12,435 nucleotides of DNA from an uncultured Collinsella sp. Lineage in GTDB: Bacteria; Actinomycetota; Coriobacteriia; Coriobacteriales; Coriobacteriaceae. Below, piece by piece: positions 1-6,973 of the stretch. Below the pieces are notes generated by a model. That model searched no databases and was not told where the DNA came from. It saw only the letters and a program-made list of their open reading frames with translations. The stretch lies in contig UREZ01000053.1 in assembly GCA_900547025.1 (NCBI GenBank), positions 1 to 12,435 on the forward strand, given 5' to 3'. The number at the start of each line of letters is the position of its first letter. The first letter of the stretch is position 1. A program made the translations under genes and the position numbers.

Positions 1-270
1 CTCATGGTACGCGGGCATCGCCAGATCTCGCCGGAGCTGGAGAGCGTGACGGACCTGATGTATGCGCTCATTCGCCTGGTTGCCGAGCGCTCGGGCGTGG
101 CGACCTCGGTTATCGCCTCGCGCGATGACCTCGCCGACTATATTGAGCATCCCGAGCAGAGCCCTCTGCGCGAAGGCTGGCGTTTTGAGCTCGTGGGCTC
201 ACGCCTGGACGATCTGCTTTCGGGCAACATGGGGCTGACGGTCAAAGATGGCAAAATAGAATTGCTATAG
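1..270 (+). CDS. RNase D-like exonuclease, C-terminal part (5'-truncated by window edge)
   Basis: This is the last 89 codons of a gene that begins before the window; the frame is open from base 1 and ends at TAG (268-270). The visible part resembles the C-terminal HRDC-type helical region of ribonuclease D proteins. It shows a helix with LMYALIRLVAERSGV, then ASRDDLADYI, then the pattern GWRFELVGSRLDDLLSG, which resembles the 'GWR-E-vG--L--LL-G' ending of that family. The catalytic DEDD exonuclease domain would lie upstream and cannot be seen. An internal ATG at position 4 has no convincing ribosome binding site and is not taken as a start. In the family the role is 3'-to-5' RNA trimming; here that is inferred from the C-terminal domain only. 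Another HRDC-domain protein remains possible. Confidence 0.6.
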   Translation, partial: LMVRGHRQISPELESVTDLMYALIRLVAERSGVATSVIASRDDLADYIEHPEQSPLREGWRFELVGSRLDDLLSGNMGLTVKDGKIELL

Positions 271-334
271 GGAAGTCTAACCGCCTGAATGGGTAAAATG
301 CCTCCAACGTGTAACTCGATTCGGAGGAATTCGC

Positions 335-1039
335 ATGCCTTATTACTATGGATACGGCTTTGGTATCGATCCGCTGTACCTGCTGGTTGTTCTTGTCTGT
401 ACGGTGCTTGGTCTTGCCGCACAGAGCTATATCAACTCGACGTACAAGACGTGGTCCAAGGTACGATCGGACGGCGACACGGGCGCTACGGTCGCTCGCC
501 GCATGCTCGATGCCAACGGTTGCAACGCCGTGGGCATCAAGGGCGTTGCCGGCGAGCTCACCGACCACTACAACCCGCAGGATAACAACCTGTATCTCTC
601 GGACGCTAACCGTTCGGGTGGCTCGGTCGCAAGCGTTGCCGTTGCCTGCCATGAGGCGGGCCATGCCGCCCAGCGTCAAAGCGGTTACGCCATGATGAAG
701 GTGCGCAGCGCCCTCGTGCCGGTCGTTAACTTTACCCAGAACACCTGGACGCTCGTGCTGCTCATGGGCTTGTTTATGAACATCGCGGGACTCACGACCC
801 TCGCGCTGATCTTCTTCTCGTTTAGCGTGCTGTTCCAGCTGGTTACGCTGCCGGTCGAGATCGATGCCAGCCGCCGCGCCGTGGCGTATATCGAGCAGTC
901 GGGTATGAGCTCCAAGCAGGTCAACGGTGCCAAGAAGGTGCTGACGGCAGCTGCGCTCACCTATGTGGCTGCGGCGCTCACCTCGATTATTCAGCTGCTC
1001 TACCTTATGGCTCGCTACAACAGAAACTCCAACCGATAA
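335..1039 (+). CDS. membrane-bound zinc metallopeptidase (YugP-like, Zn_peptidase_2 family)
   Basis: A 234-aa membrane protein. The ATG at 335 is preceded by GGAGG (323-327) with 7 bases between. Residues about 12-30 form an N-terminal hydrophobic helix. The zinc-binding signature HEAGH lies at residues 106-110 (H106, E107, H110). Hydrophobic stretches follow at about 137-173 and 203-226. The segment LPVEIDAS (172-179) supplies a conserved Glu (E175) likely to be the third zinc ligand. Layout and length match the YugP-like family of predicted neutral zinc peptidases, common in Firmicutes and Actinobacteria, whose substrates are mostly unknown. It sits alone between the RNase D-like gene and a strong terminator, so it is probably a single-gene unit or co-transcribed with the gene upstream (64-base gap). 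Family assignment is firm; no physiological role can be read from the context. Confidence 0.87.
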   Translation: MPYYYGYGFGIDPLYLLVVLVCTVLGLAAQSYINSTYKTWSKVRSDGDTGATVARRMLDANGCNAVGIKGVAGELTDHYNPQDNNLYLSDANRSGGSVASVAVACHEAGHAAQRQSGYAMMKVRSALVPVVNFTQNTWTLVLLMGLFMNIAGLTTLALIFFSFSVLFQLVTLPVEIDASRRAVAYIEQSGMSSKQVNGAKKVLTAAALTYVAAALTSIIQLLYLMARYNRNSNR

Positions 1040-1055
1040 GAACTTGTACTGGAAG

Positions 1056-1093
1056 GCGCCGCGGGGATTTGTGTCCCCGCGGCGCTGTATTAT
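1056..1093 (+). terminator. intrinsic terminator after the metallopeptidase gene
   Basis: A perfect 12-bp G+C-rich stem (1056-1067 with 1074-1085) closes on a 6-base loop (TTTGTG) and is followed by a T-rich but interrupted tail (TGTATTAT). It starts 16 bases after the metallopeptidase stop. The tail is weak, so termination strength is uncertain, but the stem is unmistakable. Confidence 0.75.
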
Positions 1094-1144
1094 GTGTGGG
1101 ACTTGAATTTGCGCAGGGCCGGAGCCCTTGTGCACGATGACGAA

Positions 1145-1150
1145 AGGAGG
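1145..1150 (+). promoter_or_regulatory. ribosome binding site that decides the xseA start
   Basis: AGGAGG (within GAAAGGAGG, 1142-1150) lies 4 bases before GTG 1155. The in-frame upstream candidates, TTG at 1128 and ATG at 1137, have no comparable site at a normal distance; GGAG at 1121-1124 is 12 bases from the ATG. Starting at 1137 would also place this strong site inside the coding sequence. Confidence 0.65.
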
Positions 1151-1154
1151 CTGC

Positions 1155-2606
1155 GTGGCAGGCTGGAATCTAACCGGCAATGCCGTTTCCGCCGAGTTTG
1201 ACGGGTCGGACGAGCAGGAACGCAAAGAGCTCAGCGTGAGCCAGGCGGTGGAGATCGCCGCTGGCGCGCTCGATGCGATTCCGCAGCTGAGCGTCCTGGG
1301 CGAGGTCACCGGCTTTCGTGGCCCCAATGCCCGAAGCGGCCACTGCTACTTCCAGATCAAGGACGACTCGGCTGCCGTCGATTGCATCATCTGGAAGGGT
1401 GCCTATCTTAAGCGCACCTTCGACTTGCGCGACGGTATGCAGGTGAGCTTTAAGGGCAGCTTCAATCTCTATAAGCCCACGGGTCGCATGAGCTTTGTCG
1501 CCCGTTCGTTCTCGCTGGCGGGGGAGGGCCTGCTGCGTCAGCAGGTGGCACAGCTGGCCGAAAAGCTACGTCGCGAGGGCTTGATGGATGAGTCCCGCAA
1601 GCGTCGTATTCCGGTGTTTTGCTCGCGCGTGGCGGTCGTCACCTCGCTTTCCGGCGCCGTGATCGACGACGTCAAGCGTACGCTGCGCCGTCGCAACCCA
1701 CTTGTCGAGCTCGTTTGCGTGGGCGCCAAGGTCCAAGGCGAGGGTGCGCCTGCCGAGCTTATTGAAGGCTTGCGCCGCGCCGCTGCCATTACGCCGGCGC
1801 CCGATTGCATTTTGCTCGTGCGTGGCGGCGGTTCCTTCGAGGATCTTATGACCTTTAACGACGAAGAGCTTGCTCGCGCGGTGGCGGCCTGTCCCGTGCC
1901 TGTGGTGACCGGTATTGGCCATGAGCCCGATACCTCGATCTGCGACATGGTGAGCGACCGTCGCGCTTCCACGCCCACGGCGGCGGCAGAATCCGTGGCA
2001 CCGGCTATGACAGAGCTGGCGGATGTGCTCGAGACGCGCCGTCAGCGCCTAGGTGCTGCGATGGCTTCGATGATCGGGTCGGATCAGGTCGATCTGGAGA
2101 TGCTCGATCAGCGTGGTCGGCGTGCCTGGGATACCTATACGGCGCGCTTGGGCGATGCGCTCGATGCGGCCGCGTGCCGCCCGTGCCTGAACGATCCAAC
2201 GTTTATGGTCGAGCGTCGCGAGTCGGAGCTTGCCCTGACCGCTGACCGCCTGTCGGGCGCCATTGCGCGCTCGGTCGGGGTGTTCCGTTCGAACTATGAG
2301 CGCCTGCCCGAGCGCTTGGTCGCAAGCACCTCGGGGCTCGATGGCAAGCGCCATGCGCTCACGCTCGCGAGTTCCCGTCTGGAGCAACAGGGACGCACGA
2401 TGTTGAGCAAACCCGCGTCCGACTTGGGTCGCGCAGCGGCCTCGCTCGATGCCCTGTCACCGCTCAAAGTGCTTGCCCGCGGCTACTCCATCGCATACAG
2501 CGATGGCGGCGTGGCTATGAGCGCTAAGACTTTTAAGCCCGGTGACGCCATCCGCGTGCGTATGGCGGATGGTAACGTGGCAGCAACCGTCGATACGGTT
2601 GAGTAG
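1155..2606 (+). CDS. xseA: exodeoxyribonuclease VII large subunit
   Basis: About 483 aa from GTG 1155 (the reading frame is open from 1128). Exonuclease VII degrades single-stranded DNA from either end into oligonucleotides and acts in the cytoplasm as one large subunit with several XseB subunits. Residues about 25-125 form the N-terminal OB-fold (LGEVTGFRG, GHCYFQIKDD). The catalytic Exonuc_VII_L domain follows: VVTSLSGAVIDDV at about 161-173, RGGGSFEDL at 223-231, TGIGHEPDTS at 252-261, then DRRASTPTAAAE. A long helical, coiled-coil-like middle leads to the conserved C-terminal LSPLKVLARGYSI, the family hallmark. Length is close to that of the E. coli protein. xseB follows after 42 bases, as expected for an operon. 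No internal damage is visible. Confidence 0.95.
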   Translation: MAGWNLTGNAVSAEFDGSDEQERKELSVSQAVEIAAGALDAIPQLSVLGEVTGFRGPNARSGHCYFQIKDDSAAVDCIIWKGAYLKRTFDLRDGMQVSFKGSFNLYKPTGRMSFVARSFSLAGEGLLRQQVAQLAEKLRREGLMDESRKRRIPVFCSRVAVVTSLSGAVIDDVKRTLRRRNPLVELVCVGAKVQGEGAPAELIEGLRRAAAITPAPDCILLVRGGGSFEDLMTFNDEELARAVAACPVPVVTGIGHEPDTSICDMVSDRRASTPTAAAESVAPAMTELADVLETRRQRLGAAMASMIGSDQVDLEMLDQRGRRAWDTYTARLGDALDAAACRPCLNDPTFMVERRESELALTADRLSGAIARSVGVFRSNYERLPERLVASTSGLDGKRHALTLASSRLEQQGRTMLSKPASDLGRAAASLDALSPLKVLARGYSIAYSDGGVAMSAKTFKPGDAIRVRMADGNVAATVDTVE

Positions 2607-2648
2607 ACCGCGTTTCATTGTGATAGACCTTTAGGAAAGGAAACAGAT

Positions 2649-2915
2649 ATGGCAGAGAAGACCCCGGTCGAGCAGCTTACGTACAAGCAGGCCTCGCAGG
2701 AGCTGGAGCTCATTATCCGCAGCCTGGAGTCGGGCGACATGGAGCTCGAGGAATCGCTCGAGAGCTACACCCGCGGCGTCGAGCTTCTTAAGAGCCTGCG
2801 TACCCGCCTGACTGATGCCGAGCAGAAGGTCTCGGTGCTCCTTAAGGACGTCGACGGCAACGACGTGCTCGCCGACGGCGAAGCCGCCAACACCGACGAC
2901 AACCTCTCGTTCTAG
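2649..2915 (+). CDS. xseB: exodeoxyribonuclease VII small subunit
   Basis: An 88-aa protein; ATG 2649 is preceded by AGGAAAGG (2633-2640) with 8 bases between. Residues about 10-64 carry the whole Exonuc_VII_S helical hairpin: LTYKQASQELELIIRSLE, then the family-typical 'SGDMELEESLESYTRG', then a second helix ending DAEQKV. The acidic, disordered C-terminal tail (about 68-88) is also usual. XseB binds the coiled coil of XseA and is needed for an active exonuclease VII. Its position directly after xseA in the same direction supports both assignments. Confidence 0.95.
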   Translation: MAEKTPVEQLTYKQASQELELIIRSLESGDMELEESLESYTRGVELLKSLRTRLTDAEQKVSVLLKDVDGNDVLADGEAANTDDNLSF

Positions 2916-2922
2916 CCATCCC

Positions 2923-2945
2923 GACCAAATATAATTACCTTGGTC
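2923..2945 (+). promoter_or_regulatory. dyad around a TATAAT box upstream of the HIT gene (candidate promoter/operator)
   Basis: GACCAA (2923-2928) and TTGGTC (2940-2945) are perfect 6-base inverted repeats with a consensus -10 box TATAAT (2930-2935) between them. No convincing -35 box is seen 16-18 bases upstream, and the right arm lies only 19 bases before the HIT start codon. It could instead be an RNA hairpin in an xseB-HIT transcript. Confidence 0.35.
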
Positions 2946-2964
2946 TGTGAGAAAGGAACCAACT

Positions 2965-3300
2965 ATGTGCGATTGCATCTTCTGCAAAATTGCCAACCAC
3001 GAGATCCCCTCGACCGTTGTCTATGAGGACGACCAGGTCATCGCCTTCGACGACCTCAATCCCCAGGCGCCGGTCCATACGCTCGTGATCCCCAAGAAGC
3101 ACTACAGTGACATTGCCGACAACGTACCTGCCGAGACCATGGGCGCCGTGGCTCACGCCATCCAGGAGGTCGCTAAGGCCAAGGGCTTGGAGGACGGTTT
3201 CCGCGTCATCTCCAACAAGGGCGTCAACGCCGGCCAGACCGTCATGCACTTCCACATGCACGTTCTCGGTGGCAAGAACCTGGGCGAGAACCTCATCTGA
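2965..3300 (+). CDS. HIT-family nucleotide hydrolase/transferase (HINT-like)
   Basis: A 111-aa protein of the histidine triad superfamily. The catalytic triad motif is HFHMHV at residues 95-100 (H95, H97, H99). An N-terminal CIFCKI (C4, C7) is typical of the zinc-binding HinT/PKCI-like branch, followed by YEDDQVIAFDDLNPQAPVH and VIPKKHYSDI. Length is typical. Known members hydrolyse AMP-linked compounds such as nucleoside phosphoramidates; the true substrate cannot be read here. ATG 2965 is chosen because GAAAGGA (2951-2957) sits 7 bases upstream; the in-frame GTG at 2947 would put this site inside the gene. It lies 49 bases after xseB, with a candidate promoter in the gap. Confidence 0.93.
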   Translation: MCDCIFCKIANHEIPSTVVYEDDQVIAFDDLNPQAPVHTLVIPKKHYSDIADNVPAETMGAVAHAIQEVAKAKGLEDGFRVISNKGVNAGQTVMHFHMHVLGGKNLGENLI

Positions 3301-3341
3301 GGGCGCGTAGGCCGTCGACTTGGCTGCCTTTGGAGTAATCT

Positions 3342-4231
3342 ATGCAGCTTTCTCAACTCGAATACCTTCAAGCTGTAGCGAACTATGGCGGCGTGCGCAA
3401 AGCAGCTCGCGCCGTTCACGTGAGTCCGCAGGCCGTTTCGTCGGCAATAAAAAAGTTGGAATCTGAGTATCAGATTGTTTTGTTCGACCGATCGCGGGGG
3501 AGGCTGTTTTGTCTCCGGCGGGCAGAGAATTTGCGCGTCGTGCACGCGTGATCCTGGCGCAAGTCGACGATCTCAAAAAGTACGCTCAATCGGGGAACGG
3601 CGGCGTTTCGCCCGACGGCCATTTCCGTCTTTACGCCCCCTGTCTTCACGGGCGGGGGCTCCTTTTTTCCGAAAACTGGTACGACTCGTTTGAAAGCTCG
3701 CACCCTCAGATTCATCTTGATGTGTGGCATCAGCCAACGGCAACATGCTTTGAATCACTTATACTTGGAATTTCGGACGCGGCTATCTCGTTTGAGGAAC
3801 CACGGGACAGCGTCCTTTCTTCAAAATATATGGGTGAAAAGGAGCTCAGGGTTCTTTCATGCCCAGCTGGTCATCAATCTGTTGACGCTATGACCATTCG
3901 TGAGTTACTGGGCGGCAGGCTTGCTGTTCCCATCAATTTGTCACCCTGTCTCAATGCAATCAATCAATGTCCCGAAGCTCAGCTGGTTAATTTCCGCTTT
4001 CGCGATGTCGAATACGGAAGCAGGGCGCAGGCCGAGTTTCTTCAAGCCGGGGGATTGATATTGAGTTTTTCTGGCTCTTCTCTCGCATCAGATGGATTGG
4101 AAGTGAGCGAGTGCTCTATTGAAGGCTCGCATGACGTAGCCTTGCCCATCTACTTTTGCTATCGACAAAATGCCTGGACCGATCGACACCAGACGGTATT
4201 TCTTCACCTATTGCGTCATCTTGCTTCGTGA
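3342..4231 (+). pseudogene. LysR-type transcriptional regulator, disrupted by a one-base deletion
   Basis: Two overlapping frames make one LysR protein. Frame 1 (3342-3551) encodes the N-terminal winged helix-turn-helix (MQLSQLEYLQAVANYGG, AARAVHVSPQAVSSAIKKLE, LFDRSRG) and then runs off into unrelated residues. The continuation, SPAGREFARRARVIL, lies in another frame that is open to 4231. Adding one G to the run of five G (3496-3500) joins them as LFDRSRGEAVLSPAGREF, a textbook LysR sequence, giving about 296 aa, the normal family length. The remainder is a substrate-binding-like effector domain. ATG 3342 has GGAG (3332-3335) 6 bases upstream. As written, the product would be a 69-aa DNA-binding fragment. 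It precedes the MFS gene in the same direction and probably controlled it. Real mutation, slippage or sequencing error cannot be told apart here. Confidence 0.85.
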
Positions 4232-4245
4232 GGCCATTTGGCCTC
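4230..4245 (+). other. short hairpin overlapping the regulator stop codon
   Basis: GAGGCC (4230-4235), a loop ATTT, and GGCCTC (4240-4245) form a 6-bp hairpin starting at the TGA of the LysR frame. There is no T-tract after it, so a terminator is only a weak possibility. The rest of the 119-base gap before the transporter gene shows a TTGACG (4263-4268) but no matching -10 box at a normal distance. Confidence 0.3.
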
Positions 4246-4350
4246 GTGTCGTCAAGTGAATGTTGACGCCTTGCAACACATAGCTGACAGCTTTGCCCTC
4301 ATGCTTTTCCAAGATTCCGATTTAGATTGCTGACTCTTGGAGGGCGGAGC

Positions 4351-5510
4351 ATGAAAAACCGTACGGTTTTGCTTTATATGACGTTCGTTTTTCTGTCGAA
4401 CTTCAGCACCATTTTGTATTTTCTGACGGTTTACCTTGAATTCGTCGGATTCTCGATGGTGGCGATTTCTAGCATGATGATTGCATATCAAGTGAGCAAG
4501 TTCATCCTTGAAGTTCCCACTGGCTATATTGCTGATAGGCTTGGACGAAAGACGAGTGGTCTCGTTGGCGTCGTGGGAATGCTTGGATACTAGCCGCCCT
4601 ACTCCTTGTCCGTTCTCCTCTGCTTTTAATCGGTGCGTTCGCTCTCAAGGGTTTTGCCGTTGCATGTGTGAGCGGATCCATAGAAGCGATTTACATTGAC
4701 AGCGTCTCTCAGGACCAGCTCGTAAGACTTAATGTCGTTGAGCGATTTGTTTTCTATGCGTCTTATGCCCTCTCCGCTTGTGTGGGCGGTTTCATTTCGT
4801 CTGTCGGTGCATATCTCATTGGTCTTTCGGCAGATATCATCGCTATGGTGTTGACGTTGGTTGTTGTTGTCTGCATTCCTGAGATGCGAAGAGAGGGCGC
4901 TGCGGCGACACCTGAACGTGGAATTAGCCCGAAGATGATCGGTGCCGCTATTGCGTGTAATGGTATTCTTCGTTCGGCGTACATCATGGACTGTTCTCAG
5001 GCATTTGCTTTTGTCGCCCTGGAAGACTTTTTCTCACTGCTGCTTGCGGGTCGCGGAATGAATGCTGTCGCTTCGGGCGTGACCATTGCGGTTCAGCTCC
5101 TTGCCTCCGCCTCCATAGGGTTTATTGTGCCTAGTGTGATTGCTCGTGTCGACAAGGGCCGTTTTGCGTGTATTTGCGGCATTGTGCGCCTTTCCCTGAC
5201 TGCTCTGTTTTTGATTCCCTTTACTCCGGTCTGTTTGCTGCCCGTGTTCTATGTGTTGCAGACGGTCGCTTACTCTTTATTTGCTCCAATTAAATACTCA
5301 ATTTTTCAAAATGCTGCTGATTCTTCGATGCGCTGTTCATTGATTTCGGTTCAAAGCCAGATGGTGGCGGTGGGTGCTGTTCTTTTCTATCTGCTCAACG
5401 CTGTGTTGAGCAGCGCTGCGGGCATTCGAGTCGTATTGCTTGTCGCGCTCGGGATTTCTTCTTTGGTGTATATTCCCGCGCTATTTCGTCTTACAAGCCA
5501 AAGGACATGA
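4351..5510 (+). pseudogene. MFS transporter, disrupted by a one-base deletion near 4570-4593
   Basis: The N-terminal frame starts at ATG 4351 (GGAGG at 4339-4343, 7 bases upstream) and stops at 4591-4593 after 80 residues. It contains two transmembrane helices and the MFS motif-A loop GYIADRLGRKTSG (residues 58-70). The next frame reads AALLLVRSPLLLIGAFALKG from about 4593 and stays open to TGA 5508-5510; it has no start of its own before 4668. Restoring one base (for example TACTAG to TACTATG) joins them into about 386 aa with roughly 12 predicted helices, including a long hydrophobic series and a central charged loop (PEMRREGAAATPERG). The family is drug/metabolite efflux-like; the substrate is unknown. 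The sequence is more A/T-rich than its neighbours, for example around 5281-5340. The LysR gene just upstream is broken in the same way. Confidence 0.85.
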
Positions 5511-5543
5511 GTATTTAGGCACCGATAACTTATATATCAACGC

Positions 5544-5580
5544 AATAAACCCGAGCGCGAGGGCGTTTGGGTTTATTATT
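5544..5580 (+). terminator. intrinsic terminator after the MFS gene
   Basis: A 15-bp stem (5544-5558 with 5563-5577), including two G-U pairs, closes on a GAGG loop. The right arm ends in TTTATT followed by ATT; the left arm begins AATAAA, so it could also work on the opposite strand. It isolates the LysR-MFS segment from the acetate kinase gene that starts 51 bases later. Confidence 0.72.
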
Positions 5581-5630
5581 GAAACGTATGTAACCTGGCG
5601 GCGCCACACCGCCTGTTAGTAGGGAGACAC

Positions 5631-6809
5631 ATGAACGTTCTGGTCGTCAACGCAGGATCTTCGACCCTTAAGTATCAGGTCATCGATACCAAGTCCCACA
5701 AGGTGTCCGCAAAGGGCTCCTGCGAGCGCGTCTGCTTTACCGGCGGTACCTTCACCCACGCTGCCAACGGTTCCAAGAAGGTGACCGAGAACATCGAGTT
5801 CCCCGACCACAAGGTCGCCATCGAGGTCGTTCTGAAGGACCTCGAGGCCAACGGCGTCAAGATCGAGGGCATTGGTCACCGTATCGTTCAGGGTGGCTGG
5901 TACTTTGGTGATTCCTCCCTCGTCGACGAGGACGTCCTCGCCAAGATCCGCGAGGTCGCCCCGCTGGCGCCGCTGCACAACAACCCCGAGGCCAACGTTA
6001 TCGAGTACTGCCTGGAGCAGTATCCCGATCTGCCCAACGTTACGGTCTACGACACCGCTTTCCACTTCAACATGCCCGAGGTCGCCAAGACCTACGCCCT
6101 TCCCAAGGATGTTTGCGACAAGCTGCACATCCGTAAGTACGGCGCCCACGGCACCAGCTACCGCTACATCTCCAAGAAGGTCGCCGAGATGACCAACGGC
6201 GAGGCCCGCAAGGTCGTCGTGTGCCATATCGGCTCCGGCGCTTCCCTGTGCGCCATCGAGGATGGCAAGTGCATGGACACCACCATGGGTCTCACCCCGC
6301 TCGACGGCGTCATGATGGGCACCCGCTGTGGCTCCATCGACCCGGCTACCGTGTGCTACCTGCAGCGCGAGGGCGGCTACACCTTCGATGAGGTCGATGA
6401 GATGATGAACAAGAAGTCCGGCCTTTTGGCCGTGACCGGCGGCAAGACCAACGACTGCCGTAACGTCGAGGAGCTCGCCGCCGCTGGTGACCCCGAGGCT
6501 CAGCTCGCCTTCGATATGTTCGTCTACAAGATTGCCGCCAAGGCTGCCGAGATGGCTACTTCTATGTGCGGCATGGACACGCTCGTCTTCACTGCTGGCA
6601 TCGGTGAGCACGCTCCGGCCGTTCGTGCCGGCGTTGCCGACCGTCTGGCCTTTATGGGCGTCAAGATGGATCATGCCCGCAACGCCCTGCGTGGCGACGG
6701 CGCTTGGTGCCTGTCCGCCAAGGATTCCAAGGTCAAGATTTTCGTCATCCCCACGGACGAGGAGTTCATGATCGCCTCCGACGTCGAGCGCATCGTCAAC
6801 GGCAAGTAA
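5631..6809 (+). CDS. ackA: acetate kinase, first paralogue (diverged active-site Asn)
   Basis: A 392-aa cytoplasmic enzyme that converts acetyl phosphate plus ADP to acetate plus ATP; it shows full-length ASKHA-fold acetate kinase features. Recognisable motifs (equivalents of the Methanosarcina enzyme in brackets): NAGSSTLK at 7-14 (N7), GHRIVQGG at 82-89 (R84 = R91), PLHN with H116 (H123), DTAFH with D141 (D148), YGAHGTSYRY with H173 (H180), GTRCGSIDPA with R232 (R241), TAGIGEH, and TDEE with E378 (E384). The phosphate-binding loop reads CHIGSGASL: the usual Asn of HLGNG (N211) is Ser202. The second paralogue downstream keeps the Asn. GGGAG (5622-5626) lies 4 bases before the ATG. A promoter is not obvious between the upstream terminator and the start; a GGCGG/CCGCC hairpin (5597-5613) lies in the leader. 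Terminator at 6821-6859. Confidence 0.93.
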   Translation: MNVLVVNAGSSTLKYQVIDTKSHKVSAKGSCERVCFTGGTFTHAANGSKKVTENIEFPDHKVAIEVVLKDLEANGVKIEGIGHRIVQGGWYFGDSSLVDEDVLAKIREVAPLAPLHNNPEANVIEYCLEQYPDLPNVTVYDTAFHFNMPEVAKTYALPKDVCDKLHIRKYGAHGTSYRYISKKVAEMTNGEARKVVVCHIGSGASLCAIEDGKCMDTTMGLTPLDGVMMGTRCGSIDPATVCYLQREGGYTFDEVDEMMNKKSGLLAVTGGKTNDCRNVEELAAAGDPEAQLAFDMFVYKIAAKAAEMATSMCGMDTLVFTAGIGEHAPAVRAGVADRLAFMGVKMDHARNALRGDGAWCLSAKDSKVKIFVIPTDEEFMIASDVERIVNGK

Positions 6810-6820
6810 TTGCAAGAGGG

Positions 6821-6859
6821 GAGGGGCTGGACGACCGAGCGCCGTTCGGCCCCTCTTTT
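6821..6859 (+). terminator. intrinsic terminator after the first ackA
   Basis: GAGGGGC (6821-6827) pairs with GCCCCTC (6849-6855), followed by TTTT (6856-6859). The 21-base loop can fold further (CGA with TCG). It starts 11 bases after the stop codon, so the second ackA is probably transcribed mainly from its own promoter. Confidence 0.75.
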
Positions 6860-6878
6860 GCGCTCGTTGGGCGATATG

Positions 6879-6921
6879 CTTGATAGCTATTTATCAAGTT
6901 GTGATAACTTCTTATTAAAAT
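6879..6921 (+). promoter_or_regulatory. candidate promoter with overlapping dyads upstream of the second ackA
   Basis: This A/T-rich island sits in otherwise G+C-rich DNA. A -35-like TTGATA (6880-6885) is 17 bases from a -10-like GATAAC (6903-6908); an alternative -10 is TAAAAT (6916-6921). Two inverted repeats overlap it: CTTGATA(6 bases)TATCAAG at 6879-6898, and AAGTT(5 bases)AACTT at 6896-6910. The first covers the -35 box and the second covers the -10, the usual geometry of a repressor or activator site. The regulator is not identified. Confidence 0.45.
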
Positions 6922-6973
6922 GCGGCCGCCTTAAGGGGTCTGCGTCGACCGTATTGCACTGCAAAGGAGTCTC

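Noticed and set aside
242..1327. A 361-codon - strand frame across the metallopeptidase and the xseA start
   Set aside because: It crosses a terminator hairpin and two well-supported genes and shows no family features.
3490..3515. Programmed -1 ribosomal frameshift making a full LysR protein
   Set aside because: There is no proper slippery heptamer in the zero frame with a clear downstream stimulator, and LysR genes are not known to use it. A one-base loss in a G-run is simpler, though not excluded.
4508..4699. Separate small gene spanning the MFS break
   Set aside because: It is an out-of-frame reading of transporter DNA with no family features. The broken transporter explains both sides.
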